From Streptomyces sp. NBC_00239 (GTDB lineage: Bacteria; Actinomycetota; Actinomycetes; Streptomycetales; Streptomycetaceae), in the NCBI RefSeq assembly GCF_036194065.1, contig NZ_CP108095.1, positions 434,001-498,000 on the forward strand: 64,000 nucleotides of DNA. Direction: 5' to 3'. Below the pieces are notes generated by a model that worked only from the letters and a program-made list of their open reading frames with translations, did not search any database and had not been told where the DNA came from. Of the stretch, positions 53,101 to 61,481 are shown piece after piece (the stretch's first letter is position 1; each line of letters starts with the position of its first letter). The translations under genes were made by a program, and so were the position numbers.

Positions 53101-54424
53101 GCTGCGCGGCGTTGGCCCGCCACGCCTTGGCCTGCTGCTCGTGCAGTTCCGCCCGGTTCTGCGCGTTGAGGCCGGCCGCGTCCGCGGCGGAGGCGTCGAT
53201 GGCGTGCCGGGCGGTCTGTGCGGCCCGTGACGCGGCGTCGGAGGCCGCGGCGATGCCGGCGGCGACCTCGGCCCACTGCACCCCGTGGGGCAGGCCGGTC
53301 TCCACCAGGACGTCGGCCTGCACCTTGGCCTGCCCCGCGGCCACCTGGGCCTGCTTGGCGGCGGTGTCGGCGAAGCCCACCTGGAGCGCGACGGCCTTCT
53401 TCACCTGGGAGTAGTCCGACAGGCGCTTGCCCGCCCGGTCCCCCGCCAGCAGCCGGTCGGCCTCCCGCGAGGAGGCGGCCGCCATGCTCATGGCGTTGGA
53501 GGCGTTCTTGAGGGCGCGGACCGCGTCCCCGTGCGCGGCGATCAGCTTGGTACGGGCCTCGGCGGCGCGGGCGGTGTTCGCGGCGAGCGTGCGCAGCCGC
53601 TCCGCCGCCTCCAGGGCCTCCTTCTGTGCCTTCTCGTGCGCGGCCCGGTCGTCGGCGTCCTGCTGCGCGGCGACCAGGTAGCCCTTGTCCAGGAACTCGG
53701 CGATCGCCTTGTCGTCGCCGGTGGCGAGTGCCGCCTGCGCGGCGCGCTTGACCTCCGGTCCGCCGATCGCAGCGAGCGTCTCCACGCGCTTGCGGTTCTC
53801 GGCCGCGCGCTGCTGGTCGTTCTGCTCCGCGGCCTTGTCGCGCTGACGGGCGATGTCCGCACCGAAGGCCAGGAAGTCCGCGCGGTCCTGCGGGGTGCCG
53901 CCGAGCACGCGCTCGACCTCGGCGTTGAAGTGCGTGCCGCCGGTGCCGCGCAGGGCCTCGATGGTGCGCCGGTTCTCGACGTCGGCCGCGTTCCGCTTGT
54001 CCTTCGCCCGCTGGCGCGCCTCGGCCTCGCCGCGTTCCAGGAACTCCCGGATCGCGTTCGGGTCGGTGCTCTCCAGCGCCTTGCGGGCGGCCTCGCGTAC
54101 CTCTTCTTCCTGGTCGAACTCGGCATAGTCCTCGACGAGTTGCCGGTCGCGCTCGTCACTGATCCGGTCCAGCTCGGAGCGGCCGGGCGCGGGCGGGGCC
54201 GCGGCCCGCGCCCGGGCGACGGCCGCGTTCCCGCGCTGTACGAGCTCCAGGACCTGAGGGTCGAGGACCGCGGCGGCGGGCCGCTCGGCGCCGGCTGCGG
54301 ATGCCTGTCCGACCAGGCCCGTGAGCAGGGCCACGGCCACCGCCGTGGACACGGCTCTGACGGCCTTACGTGCGCGCAGGCCGGGCAGGCGTCTTCCGGC
54401 CCCCGGCCGGAATACGTCATTCAT
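50183..54424 (-). CDS. giant secreted ALF-repeat coiled-coil protein, probable polymorphic toxin
   Basis: The product is 1413 aa from ATG 54424 (AGGGGAA ahead). Residues 1-47 are a signal peptide. Two or three ALF-type short repeats follow (about 105-265; AARKALESTDPNAIREFLER, AAQAALATGDDKAIAEFLDK). Residues about 280-1030 are Ala/Glu/Arg-rich heptads, a very long coiled coil. A conserved helical block lies at about 1065-1195 (DDPDIGTCLWAVIQNIGPGK). The final 190 residues form a different, globular domain (WGNESSADKNKPLWMVAVEE, LRYTVARGRTYNTPQVVRQS). Long stalk plus variable C-terminal domain is the plan of polymorphic toxins. I cannot assign the C-terminal domain to a toxin class with confidence. 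Confidence 0.75.
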   Translation of the reverse strand: MNDVFRPGAGRRLPGLRARKAVRAVSTAVAVALLTGLVGQASAAGAERPAAAVLDPQVLELVQRGNAAVARARAAAPPAPGRSELDRISDERDRQLVEDYAEFDQEEEVREAARKALESTDPNAIREFLERGEAEARQRAKDKRNAADVENRRTIEALRGTGGTHFNAEVERVLGGTPQDRADFLAFGADIARQRDKAAEQNDQQRAAENRKRVETLAAIGGPEVKRAAQAALATGDDKAIAEFLDKGYLVAAQQDADDRAAHEKAQKEALEAAERLRTLAANTARAAEARTKLIAAHGDAVRALKNASNAMSMAAASSREADRLLAGDRAGKRLSDYSQVKKAVALQVGFADTAAKQAQVAAGQAKVQADVLVETGLPHGVQWAEVAAGIAAASDAASRAAQTARHAIDASAADAAGLNAQNRAELHEQQAKAWRANAAQHAKAAAELARQADKQAKIAADAAAKTRQARIEAEQAEKAAWEHAKKTRDARLEAERQAKIAAEQRAIAERERALAAAARARAEREKEIAAQARARADAEARTASAMRAEAQAAAATAAEMRGRAAVQEGNASRAAKNAGDEETKARNARNDAFEAERQHKADEARAKATEALAAAVRGTSEEGLARQAANQARSDANASGQAAGASRSAADASSGAAQRSRAAAIEASGAAARARAAANEATAHAARANAAANKAEAAAHAANAAANKAEREAALTRAAAHRALTKAAEATAQEGRAGIAAHEASRLAGLAAMHANQAFQAAGRTRDEAEGAVREAAMAQLQAVTAVQAATAARTTAAGIADPANNAIALVAPFAGTDVDADFALAVANAAVKTGQEQVASAQAKAAEALKAAEAAEAAAKSANAQVAPAFAEAAAAARSSADAARSSAAAMVSAAQAAQDGAKARAAAGRALQADAQAQADAKQARQAASAAFADAAAARNAATAAEGEAQRARGAATEAENHAAAAAASATHAEREASTAQAAAAQAEKDAADAAKLADSAEQHAKSAEAAAANARQYAGEADAAAKRAEEYQREQQRKEREEAGKPQQGDPALDDQVKKALAEAGLSPEQFKEIQALAEKDLIDYLLENGGEILVELFLEDIKACIDDPDIGTCLWAVIQNIGPGKALKLASKMPKIAKAIAGINSFLDKVADARKNLKKYEKALDRLKSAATCLVGGSGGKKSSARRVSAASFAVPAVWSGSGNAKAHQWKPTRAASGLPVNDRRTYAVPAGVMAVPAADPGKTEGCFLNDGDHLVLGVNGEGSGDKLAAALKKELGKEYFTLNGGVWGNESSADKNKPLWMVAVEEAAKKKGVKVTFSLDHLTKADGSAFETAEEALRYTVARGRTYNTPQVVRQSGNQTAWELATIVKSSVLDEVRDLKDIDWYWNGKKLDGPPAFDWMKTFSIEN

Positions 54425-55362
54425 GAGTAATTCCCCTGAAGAGATGAAAAATCTGGTGGGTGATGGGGTGATGAGGTGATGGGATGCCGGCAGGAGGGCA
54501 GGCCGGGACGCCGGGTGCGTCAGCAGGCCCGGCGGAGGTCACTCCGCCGGGCCGGTCGACTCCCGGTGCAGGTCTGCCCGTTGCCTACCGGTGCGGGAAC
54601 TCCCGCGAGAGGGCGGCGGCTCGCACCGCGTGGAGGCGACGCTCCGGTTCAGATGGCGCGGGCGGCGGAGGCGGCCGCATCGGTCGCGGCGAAGGCGCGA
54701 CGGACGGCGGCCCGCTGTCTTCTACTGGGCATGGTGCTGTGAAATCCCCCGTCAGGAATGGTCCGGATCGTGAACCGGCGCCGCGGCCTCACGGAGGCCG
54801 CACGGTCCTGCGGGGAACCGGCGGGGGTCGTGACGGGCGTACGGCGAACCGGCCCGCCCGTGCGGCACGACGGCGCGCACGGCGGGCGCCGGAACGCGCG
54901 GCAGCGCGACGACTTCCCCCTGTGGCAGGCTCCCCCGGAACCCGATGAACGACGGTCTGCGCGGCGCGGTGGAACCAGTAACACCCCGCCGCCTCAAGAT
55001 GGTTGGTCAAGCCACCTACACGGACATTATCAACGTAAGAGATGATCAAAGAGGATCAGACGCCTGATTTTCGGCCATCCTGCCGGACGCGCCATCACCG
55101 CCCGAGGGCGTCGCGTACCGCATAACGGATGACCGAACCACGGCCAGGGGATGGCCGAAAAGAGCCTTTGCCCCACTCGACGGCAACCCGGCCCGCCATA
55201 GCGCAACCCGCCCCGTCGCGTCATCACACCCGGGGGCGAGGCCGTCTCGTTCTCGGGGCGCAGCGGCTCCCGACCGCGGGATGATCCGGGGTCCGGCAGG
55301 CAACGCATCCTGCGCGCGCACCCTCTTCCGGCCCGACAGCCCAACCCACGAAAGGGACCCCG
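54425..55362. other. long non-coding gap with divergent promoters
   Basis: This 938-bp gap lies between the divergent toxin-like gene and the arginine deiminase gene. Frames on both strands are Arg-rich and look like composition artefacts. A 27-codon minus-strand frame (54649-54733, MPSRRQRAAVRRAFAATDAA) precedes the toxin gene but has no supported role. The AT-richer patch at 55010-55075 is a likely promoter area. Confidence 0.4.
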
Positions 55363-57328
55363 TTGGGTACGAGCCAGAACAACCGAACAGAACGTACGAA
55401 CAAGACGAAACGCGCAAACCAGGCGAGGCGCGCGACGCTGGCGATCACCGCGATCGGCGCCGTACTGACCCCCGCCGCCCCGGTGCTCGCCGCCGGGCCG
55501 CCCCCGGTGGACCTGCGGGCGGACGTGAACCGGGACGGGCGCGTGGACCTCGCCGGGGCGAGCGACACGGCCGGCGAGGACGGCTGGAGCGCGGGACGCG
55601 GAGCGGTGTTCCTGCCGAACATCGACGACGACACGAAGCGCTGCAAGGCCGCCGGCCCGGACGGCCGGCCGCTGCCGGACGCCAAGCTGGCGGCCTGCAA
55701 CGACGCGGCCGACGCCGTGGTGAACGGCGCCGCGGACGCCGCCGACCTGGCCCGGGTGCGCTCCGTGCCCATGGCGGGCGTCTCCGCATCCGCCAAGGGT
55801 TCGCTGAGCCTGGTGGCCGGGGGCAGGAAGTCCCGGGTCTTCCTCAAGCGCGGCGACGGCTGGACGCACGTCACGGCCCGGACCCGACTGACGGCCGCGG
55901 AGCTCCGCTCCGGGGTGGAGCTGGGCGTCGAGGGCACCGACGTCATACGCGACACAAAGACCTGGAGCGGCCGTACCGTCGTACGGCTGACGGTGACCGA
56001 CCGCGGGAAGAGCGCCTCCGACGAGGTCACCCTGCGGGTCGCCCCGCTGCTGACCCACCATCACCTGCAGAAGGCCCAGCAGGTGATGGTGACCAAGGTG
56101 CCCGGCACCGCCCCTCACGCGCGGCGCCAGCAGGCGTTCGTCAAGGGCCTGGCCGCGGAGGCGAAGTCGGCGGGCATCGACGAGCCGCTGATCACCTTCG
56201 AGAAGTACGGGGACGTCTGGGCGCAGGATTTCGTCGAGCCCGGCTACGTCAGCATGTCCGGGCCCGGCGGCCGCCGTCAGGTGATCCGTGTGATGCTGCG
56301 CTCCGCGCAGGCGGACCGCCCGGCCGGGCGGGAGCTGTTCGAGAAGCTGCGCGGCAACGGCGTGGGCGTGGTGCAGGTGTCCGGGGTCCGCGACTCGGAG
56401 GAGTGGACGCTGAACTCGATGGGCAACCTGGAGACCCTCCCGCCGTACGCCCGGGGCGGCCGGTCCTTCCCGGCCGGGCGCATCATCATGGGCGAGCGGC
56501 GGGACAGCGGCTCCAGGCCCGCGCAGGCGATGCGGACGCTGCTGAAGTCCCAGGGCTTCCAGGACCCGCTGCTGCTGGACACGTCGTGGCTGCACGTGGG
56601 CCACGTGGACGAGTTCGTGCAGTTCCTGCCGGCGGACACGCCGCGCGGCTGGAAGATCGGGATCGCGGACCCCGAGGCGGGGCTGAAGCTGCTGCGGGAC
56701 GCGAAGGCGGCGGGCCACGGCCGGGCGCGGATGTTCTCGGTGCCGGACAGGCCGGGGACGCCGGCGCCGAAGGAGACCGTCGAGCAGGCGCTCGCCTCCC
56801 GGTGGCTGGTGGCCGACAACGCCCTGGCCGCCCGGCGGATCAAGGCGAACCTGGCGGTCCTCCAGCGCGAGACCGGCGCGACGGACGCCGAGGTCGTACG
56901 GATCCCCGCGCTGTACACCCGCGGTGCGGAGCAGGGCGAGCAGGGCACGCGCGTACCGCGGCTGTCGCGGATGGGCGCCGGTGACCTGCCGGTGCCGGAC
57001 GCGGTGCGCGAGTACGGCCAGCAGAAAGAGCTGCAGCGCTCCGGAGACCGCGGGGCGGGTCCGGGGCAGGGTCATGACGAGCGCGTACGTCCCCGGCGCG
57101 GTCAACGGCATCCTGCTCGGCCGCGACCGCTACCTCGCACCCCGCCAGTGGGGTCCGGTGATCGGCGGCAAGGACATCTTCACCGCCGCCGTCAGCAGGG
57201 CCTACACGCGCGAGGGCCTGAAGGTCTCGTACATCGACGACTGGGACACGTACCACCTCGGCATGGGCGAGGTGCACTGCGGCACGAACACCTTGCGCGA
57301 CACCTCCGGCGCCTGGTGGAGGCACTAG
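55363..57328 (+). pseudogene. secreted protein-arginine deiminase, broken by a frameshift
   Basis: It starts at a TTG with AAAGGGA 5 nt ahead and has a signal peptide (cut near VLAAG). One frame (55363 to about 57050) covers the Ig-like middle domain and most of the catalytic fan: WAQDFVEPGY (catalytic Asp) and HVGHVDEFVQFLP (catalytic His and Asp). The remainder (TSAYVPGAVNGILLGRD, GEVHCGTNTLRD with the nucleophilic Cys) is in the +1 frame, ending at 57328. The shift lies at about 57030-57078, which is rich in G runs. Either one base is inserted by mutation or the sequence has an error; read as given, the product lacks the catalytic Cys. The enzyme would convert peptidyl-arginine to citrulline. 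Confidence 0.85.
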
Positions 57329-57385
57329 CAGAGGCGGCGGAACCCGGAGTCCGCAGAGCGCTCCCGCAAGGCGGCCACCTTCTGA

Positions 57386-57429
57386 TGTCAACCACGGTTG
57401 ACAGAATCGACGCGTCAACCTAAGTTGAC
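57386..57429. promoter_or_regulatory. two related palindromes, probable autoregulatory operators
   Basis: TGTCAACC-AC-GGTTGACA (57386-57403) and GTCAAC-CTAA-GTTGAC (57414-57429) share the half-site GTTGAC. They end 3 bp before the ATG of the small HTH gene, so bound protein would block transcription or initiation there. The spacing between the two centres is about 27 bp. The HTH protein itself is the natural candidate to bind them. Confidence 0.65.
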
Positions 57430-57432
57430 ATC

Positions 57433-57642
57433 ATGACGGAAGCAACCGACCTCGCTGCCGCCGCCGGCGACCGCGACCCGCGGGTGGGACTCCGCGCGGT
57501 CGCGGCCCTGCGCCGGCTGCTGGAACAACTCGAAGCAGTACAGGTACGCAGCGCCCGGGCGCACGGCTGGCCCTGGCAGGAGATCGCGGCCGAACTGGGC
57601 GTGAGCCGGCAGGCCGTGCACAAGAAATACGGGAGGCATTGA
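57433..57642 (+). CDS. small helix-turn-helix protein
   Basis: The product is 69 aa. Residues about 20-40 form a helix with a heptad pattern (LRRLLEQLEAVQV), and residues 45-66 form a helix-turn-helix (WPWQEIAAELGVSRQAVHKK). It is almost only a DNA-binding unit. It overlaps the Clp_N gene by 1 base and is preceded by paired palindromes, so it probably represses its own operon. The HTH plus Clp_N pairing is common in actinobacteria. Confidence 0.8.
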   Translation: MTEATDLAAAAGDRDPRVGLRAVAALRRLLEQLEAVQVRSARAHGWPWQEIAAELGVSRQAVHKKYGRH

Positions 57643-58175
57643 TGTTCGAGAGGTTCACGACCACTGCTCGGGACGCGGTCAAGGGCGCGGTCGACCAGGC
57701 TCGGCTGGCGGGCGCCGACACGGTGGACGAGCAGCACCTTCTGCTCTCCCTGCTGAATCTGGGCACCCTGTCCCCTCTCGGGGTGGACCCGGTGCGGCTG
57801 ACCGCCGACCTCGCTGCCGCCCGCCGCCGCGGCGGGCTGTCCAAGGCCGACCAGGAAGCCCTGGCCGGCATCGGCATCGATCTGGCCCAGATCGTCTCCC
57901 GCATCGAGGAGACCCACGGCGAAGGCGCCCTGGCACCCGCACGCGGCTCTCGCCGGCGCCGCTGGACGAACCACCGCCCCTTCACCCCCGGCGCGAAGAA
58001 GATCCTGGAACAGTCGCTCCGCATCGCCCTGGGCCGCGGCGACCGCCACATCGGCACCGAACACCTGCTCCTGGCCCTGATCTCCCGCCCGAGCCCGGTA
58101 GCGGAGACCCTGGCCGACCACGCCGTCACCTACGCCACCGCCGAAGCCGCCCTCCCCCACCGCCCGGCAGCCTGA
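57642..58175 (+). CDS. Clp amino-terminal domain protein
   Basis: The product is 177 aa, ATG 57642 with GGGAGG 5 nt ahead. It has two Clp_N repeats: FERFTTTARDAVKGAVDQAR...DEQHLLLSLL (1-75) and FTPGAKKILEQSLRIALGRG...GTEHLLLALI (about 105-150), separated by an Arg-rich linker. There is no AAA+ domain, so it cannot unfold proteins. Clp_N domains bind adaptors or substrates of ClpC, and stand-alone versions may act as adaptors or decoys for it. It is translated with the HTH gene. Confidence 0.88.
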   Translation: MFERFTTTARDAVKGAVDQARLAGADTVDEQHLLLSLLNLGTLSPLGVDPVRLTADLAAARRRGGLSKADQEALAGIGIDLAQIVSRIEETHGEGALAPARGSRRRRWTNHRPFTPGAKKILEQSLRIALGRGDRHIGTEHLLLALISRPSPVAETLADHAVTYATAEAALPHRPAA

Positions 58176-58463
58176 AGGGCCTGCACCGGAGATACGTCCG
58201 CACCAGTGCCGGGCGGTTGCCCGGCGGGAGTGAATCGTCCCGGCCGTCGACGGCCACGCCCACCGGGGCGGTCGTGGCGTTCTCTGCACCGCACGGCGGC
58301 TCGGTTGCGCCCCGCGGCAAGGCGGGGTCGGGCGGCCGAGGGGTCGGTACGGCGGCGGCGCCGACCGTTCGGACGTGTGGCGCGATCACCGGCTGACACA
58401 GGGGGTATCGTCGTCCGGTCACGGACGGCAATCGGATCGTCTGTCCAACCCGGGGGACCCGAC

Positions 58464-58805
58464 ATGACTGATCTGGACTCGCTGCGGGCAAGCCTTGCGT
58501 CGGGTGAGCACGAGTTCGCCGACACCTTGGCCTTCATTGCCGCGCATTACGCGTATCGGCCGCAGGCGTTCCGCAACGGCGAACTGGAAAATGCCGCAGG
58601 TGAGAACGAGGGTTCCTGCAAGACGCTGGGACTGGCCCTCCTCGAAGGGCTGAGCGACCAAGAGGCGCTGCTGGCATTCGGTGAGCACTATCGCAGTGTG
58701 CTGGCGACGCCGAACGACACTGATCACGGCAACATTCGCAACCTCATGGCCCATGGCCTCGCGGGCGTGCGCTTCGCCGGACAACCGTTGGCCCGCAAGA
58801 GCTGA
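58464..58805 (+). CDS. HopJ-family small protein
   Basis: The product is 113 aa from an ATG with GGGGGA ahead. ADTLAFIAAHYAYRPQAFRN, ENAAGENEGSCKTLGLALLE and PNDTDHGNIRNLMAHGL are the family signature, including the conserved NxAGxNxGSCK. The family is named after a Pseudomonas effector but is widespread in bacteria without type III secretion. The role is unknown, probably metabolic or stress-related. No neighbour explains it. Confidence 0.88.
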   Translation: MTDLDSLRASLASGEHEFADTLAFIAAHYAYRPQAFRNGELENAAGENEGSCKTLGLALLEGLSDQEALLAFGEHYRSVLATPNDTDHGNIRNLMAHGLAGVRFAGQPLARKS

Positions 58806-58938
58806 GCAGCGAAGTCCGGGCGCGCACCAAAGGCGAGGGGCGGAACAGGTCGTTCACGGTCGCCGGCAGCACTGCCGACAGCCGCGGCCCGGGTTCGGGC
58901 CGGGTTCGGGCCGGGCTCGGGCCGGGGCCACCCGGTAC

Positions 58939-59631
58939 TCACCGCGAGCCGAGCGTGGCGCCGAGGTCCTCGGCCAGGATCCGGAGGGCGAACCGCCGGA
59001 CGAGTTCCCGAACGGGTTCCTCACCGGCCACGAGCAGTTCACGGACCAAACGCTCCCCCGGCGCCGAGGGAACACCGCGGCGGCCGAAACGCACCGTCAC
59101 GCGTGCGGGCTCCGTGCGCTCGGGCGTGACGGCGATCACTACGCGGGCCCCGTGCTCCGTGCCCGTGTGGGCGGCGAGTTCCTCCGCCAGCAGTCGGGCA
59201 GCGGTGTCCACAGGCTGCTCCCAGCTGACGTCCGACGCTGCCCTGGCCAGTTCGGCGTCGTACCGGTCCGCGTCGAAGTGCACGTCGGCGGGGACCGGAA
59301 CCCGGATGTCGTGCGTGTTCTCCCAGGACGTCCAGAGCACCCGGTCGCCGTGGCGTCGGATGGTGACGAAGATGCCTCCGCAGCAGGCGGTGACGCAGTC
59401 GTTGTTGGACAGCTCGACCCGGCGCGGTTCGCCGGAGGCCGCGAACGGCCACGTCTCGGCGGGGCCGAGCAAGTGCCGGCGCGAGCAGCTCGACGTGCCG
59501 CCCGGGTGGACGTCCGCCAGCAGGTCCCGGCCTTCGACCAACGGACGTACCTCCGCCCACTGCTCCATCGCCTGAGCGTGCGGTACGACGACCCGCAGTC
59601 CGAAACTGCTGAGGGGAACGGAGTGGTCCAT
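58939..59631 (-). CDS. hypothetical protein
   Basis: The product is 230 aa from ATG 59631. It is predicted soluble and without a signal peptide. It contains a Cys-rich patch (NNDCVTACCGGIFVTIRRHG, also SSCSRRH) and a patch reading LWTSWENTHDIRVPVPADVH. The C-terminal third is acidic and helical. No family was recognised. It may be co-transcribed with the membrane protein gene beside it, but the 69-bp gap and missing shared features leave that open. Confidence 0.65.
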   Translation of the reverse strand: MDHSVPLSSFGLRVVVPHAQAMEQWAEVRPLVEGRDLLADVHPGGTSSCSRRHLLGPAETWPFAASGEPRRVELSNNDCVTACCGGIFVTIRRHGDRVLWTSWENTHDIRVPVPADVHFDADRYDAELARAASDVSWEQPVDTAARLLAEELAAHTGTEHGARVVIAVTPERTEPARVTVRFGRRGVPSAPGERLVRELLVAGEEPVRELVRRFALRILAEDLGATLGSR

Positions 59632-59700
59632 GCAGGCAATGATCGCAGCTTGTGGGCAGCTCCGACCTCCGAGAACGCGCCCGGCCGGGGGCGCCGGTCA

Positions 59701-61083
59701 TCAGCGCTGCCGCTCGTCCTGTGCGTGGTCGAGGAGTTCCGCGAGAGGCTTCTCGGCCCTCGAGCCGCGGACCCGCGTGAGCCCGTAACGGTCGTTCTCC
59801 TCCTTGTTCGCGTTGGGGTGGTCGGGGTCGAACGCCTTCTTCTCCCCGGACGGCCCCACGTGCACGTACAGGTACGGACTCTTGGCGTTGTACATCCACC
59901 ACAGGGTCACCCGGTGTCGGCCGCGGGTCGCGTTGAGGATCTCGTTGCTGTTCGACACCGTGGCCTGATAGCGGAAGTAGTCTCCGGGAGGCCCTTCGGG
60001 GTCCTTGTCCAGGCCCTGTTCCCTCAGCCCTCCGGCAAAGCGCTTGGAGGTCTCGAACGCGGGGTCGATGGTCGTCCGGTCCTGCCTCACCATGTACACC
60101 TCGGTCTGGGCGCGCACGGTTTCGTACGGGGCGTGGACGGGGTCGTTGATGGGCACGACGGCGTCCCCGGAGAACTCCTCTCCGGGGTTGAGGGCCCGTC
60201 CCGGCGGCGCGATGAATTCGAGGGACGTGATCAGCTTGTACTCGGAGCTGTTCCTGAGCTTGCCGTGGATCCAGTAGATGCTGCCGAGCACGTAGACCGG
60301 GATGTTCCCGGAGTTCCGCACGGTGAGGTGCACCGGCATGTACAGCCTCTTCCCGTCCTGGCTGAAGCTGGTCGGCTGGAATGCGGCGTTGCTCTCCACC
60401 ATGGGCTTGGTCGCCTGTGGAACGTATACCTGCGAATACAGCAGGTTCGCGCCCGCGAGGACACCGGAGAGCACGGCTCCTACCGCGATGCGCTGCGGAT
60501 GGTGAAGCCCCTTCCAGGCGCGGGCGCGGACGAGCACGCACAGCCCCCACACCGACCAGACGATGAGCGTGATCCAGACCCACAGGTACCGGGTGTAGAT
60601 GCCGCCGGCGATCTGTACGACCAGCAGCGCCACATTGATGACCAGCGAGATCGAGACCGCGAGGAGGACGACGCCGCCCGAGAACCGCGACTGCCGTTTG
60701 GTCCAGTAGTCGAAGGCGGCGACGGCGCCGAGCGCCTCCACGCCACCCGCGGCCACGAAGCTCGCTCCCGCGAGGCGCCCGGCGTAGGTGAGGGCGCCGG
60801 AGGCGTCCGCCATGCCGAACCTGATGAGCAGTGCTGCGGTCGCCAGGAGGCCGAGTGCCATGAAGGCGCCGGTGACGCGGCGAGGCCACGCGCGATCCGG
60901 CCAGACGGTGCTGTCTCCGCCGTGCCATTGCACGTCGTGCTCGAAGGCCAGACCGTGACGCCGGAGCAGCCTCTGCAGCTCGCCGGCGGACATCACCGTG
61001 CCCAGCGTCTTCCCCTCGACGGAGACCTTCCGCAAGCCGAGGTCATCCGGCGGCCCCACGGCGACCGTGGGGGTGTGCTCCAT
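59701..61083 (-). CDS. hypothetical membrane protein
   Basis: The product is about 460 aa (ATG 61083). A soluble N-terminus of 70 residues is followed by five hydrophobic segments (about 70-220; MALGLLATAALLIRFG, LAGASFVAAGGVEALGAVAA, GGVVLLAVSISLVINVALLV, WVWITLIVWSVWGLCVLV, IAVGAVLSGVLAGANLLYSQ). A large extracytoplasmic C-terminal domain follows (about 230-460), with beta-rich stretches such as RLYMPVHLTVRNSGNIPVYV. I do not recognise the family. The outer part could be a sensor or binding domain. Confidence 0.65.
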   Translation of the reverse strand: MEHTPTVAVGPPDDLGLRKVSVEGKTLGTVMSAGELQRLLRRHGLAFEHDVQWHGGDSTVWPDRAWPRRVTGAFMALGLLATAALLIRFGMADASGALTYAGRLAGASFVAAGGVEALGAVAAFDYWTKRQSRFSGGVVLLAVSISLVINVALLVVQIAGGIYTRYLWVWITLIVWSVWGLCVLVRARAWKGLHHPQRIAVGAVLSGVLAGANLLYSQVYVPQATKPMVESNAAFQPTSFSQDGKRLYMPVHLTVRNSGNIPVYVLGSIYWIHGKLRNSSEYKLITSLEFIAPPGRALNPGEEFSGDAVVPINDPVHAPYETVRAQTEVYMVRQDRTTIDPAFETSKRFAGGLREQGLDKDPEGPPGDYFRYQATVSNSNEILNATRGRHRVTLWWMYNAKSPYLYVHVGPSGEKKAFDPDHPNANKEENDRYGLTRVRGSRAEKPLAELLDHAQDERQR

Positions 61084-61192
61084 GCCCCCAGTCTGCTGCC
61101 GCCGTCCGCTGCTCGCCTCCGGAGTGGCCGAACCGCGGCCCCCGCGCGGTAATGGAAGGGGACCCGCCCCGGACCGACCCTCAGGAGTCCGT

Positions 61193-61405
61193 ATGCGCAC
61201 CCGCCTTCCGGGCCTGGCCGCCGCCCTCCTCGCGGCCTCCCTGGCTTTCACCGCCCCCGCGGCCCAGGCCGCCCCGTCACCGAAGCCGAGCTCGACCACG
61301 GACGCCCAGCAGTGCGTCACCGGCGGCGGCACCGTCGAATACGACTCCGACACCGGCCAGTGGACCTGCAAAGGCGGCAAGTACAACAAGCAGCCGATCC
61401 GCTGA
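61193..61405 (+). CDS. small secreted protein
   Basis: The product is 70 aa with CAGGAG 5 nt before the ATG. Residues 1-26 are a signal peptide (cut at AQA-AP), leaving about 44 residues with two cysteines (QQCVTGGGTVEYD, QWTCKGGKY), likely one disulfide. No family was recognised; small Cys-pair proteins of this kind are frequent in Streptomyces secretomes. Confidence 0.75.
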   Translation: MRTRLPGLAAALLAASLAFTAPAAQAAPSPKPSSTTDAQQCVTGGGTVEYDSDTGQWTCKGGKYNKQPIR

Positions 61406-61481
61406 TCCGCCCGGCCGCCCCGTCGGCGCCAGCGCCGGTCAGTGGCCGCCATGGGTTTCAGGACCATCCGGCAACAGCCCG

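Noticed and set aside
51651..53414. Long Ala/Ser-rich frame on the plus strand inside the giant coiled-coil gene
   Set aside because: It is the antisense of GCC/GCG-rich alanine codons; the minus-strand frame has a signal peptide, ALF repeats and a ribosome site.
54649..54733. 27-codon frame upstream of the toxin-like gene as a leader peptide
   Set aside because: Arg/Ala composition follows local base bias and there is no well-spaced ribosome site.
57639..57641. TTG start one codon earlier for the Clp_N gene
   Set aside because: The ATG at 57642 has better spacing from GGGAGG and overlaps the previous stop in the usual way.
58890..58925. Repeated GGGTTCGGGCC units near 58890 as a functional repeat
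   Set aside because: Three short imperfect copies in GC-rich spacer DNA; nothing beyond composition supports a role.
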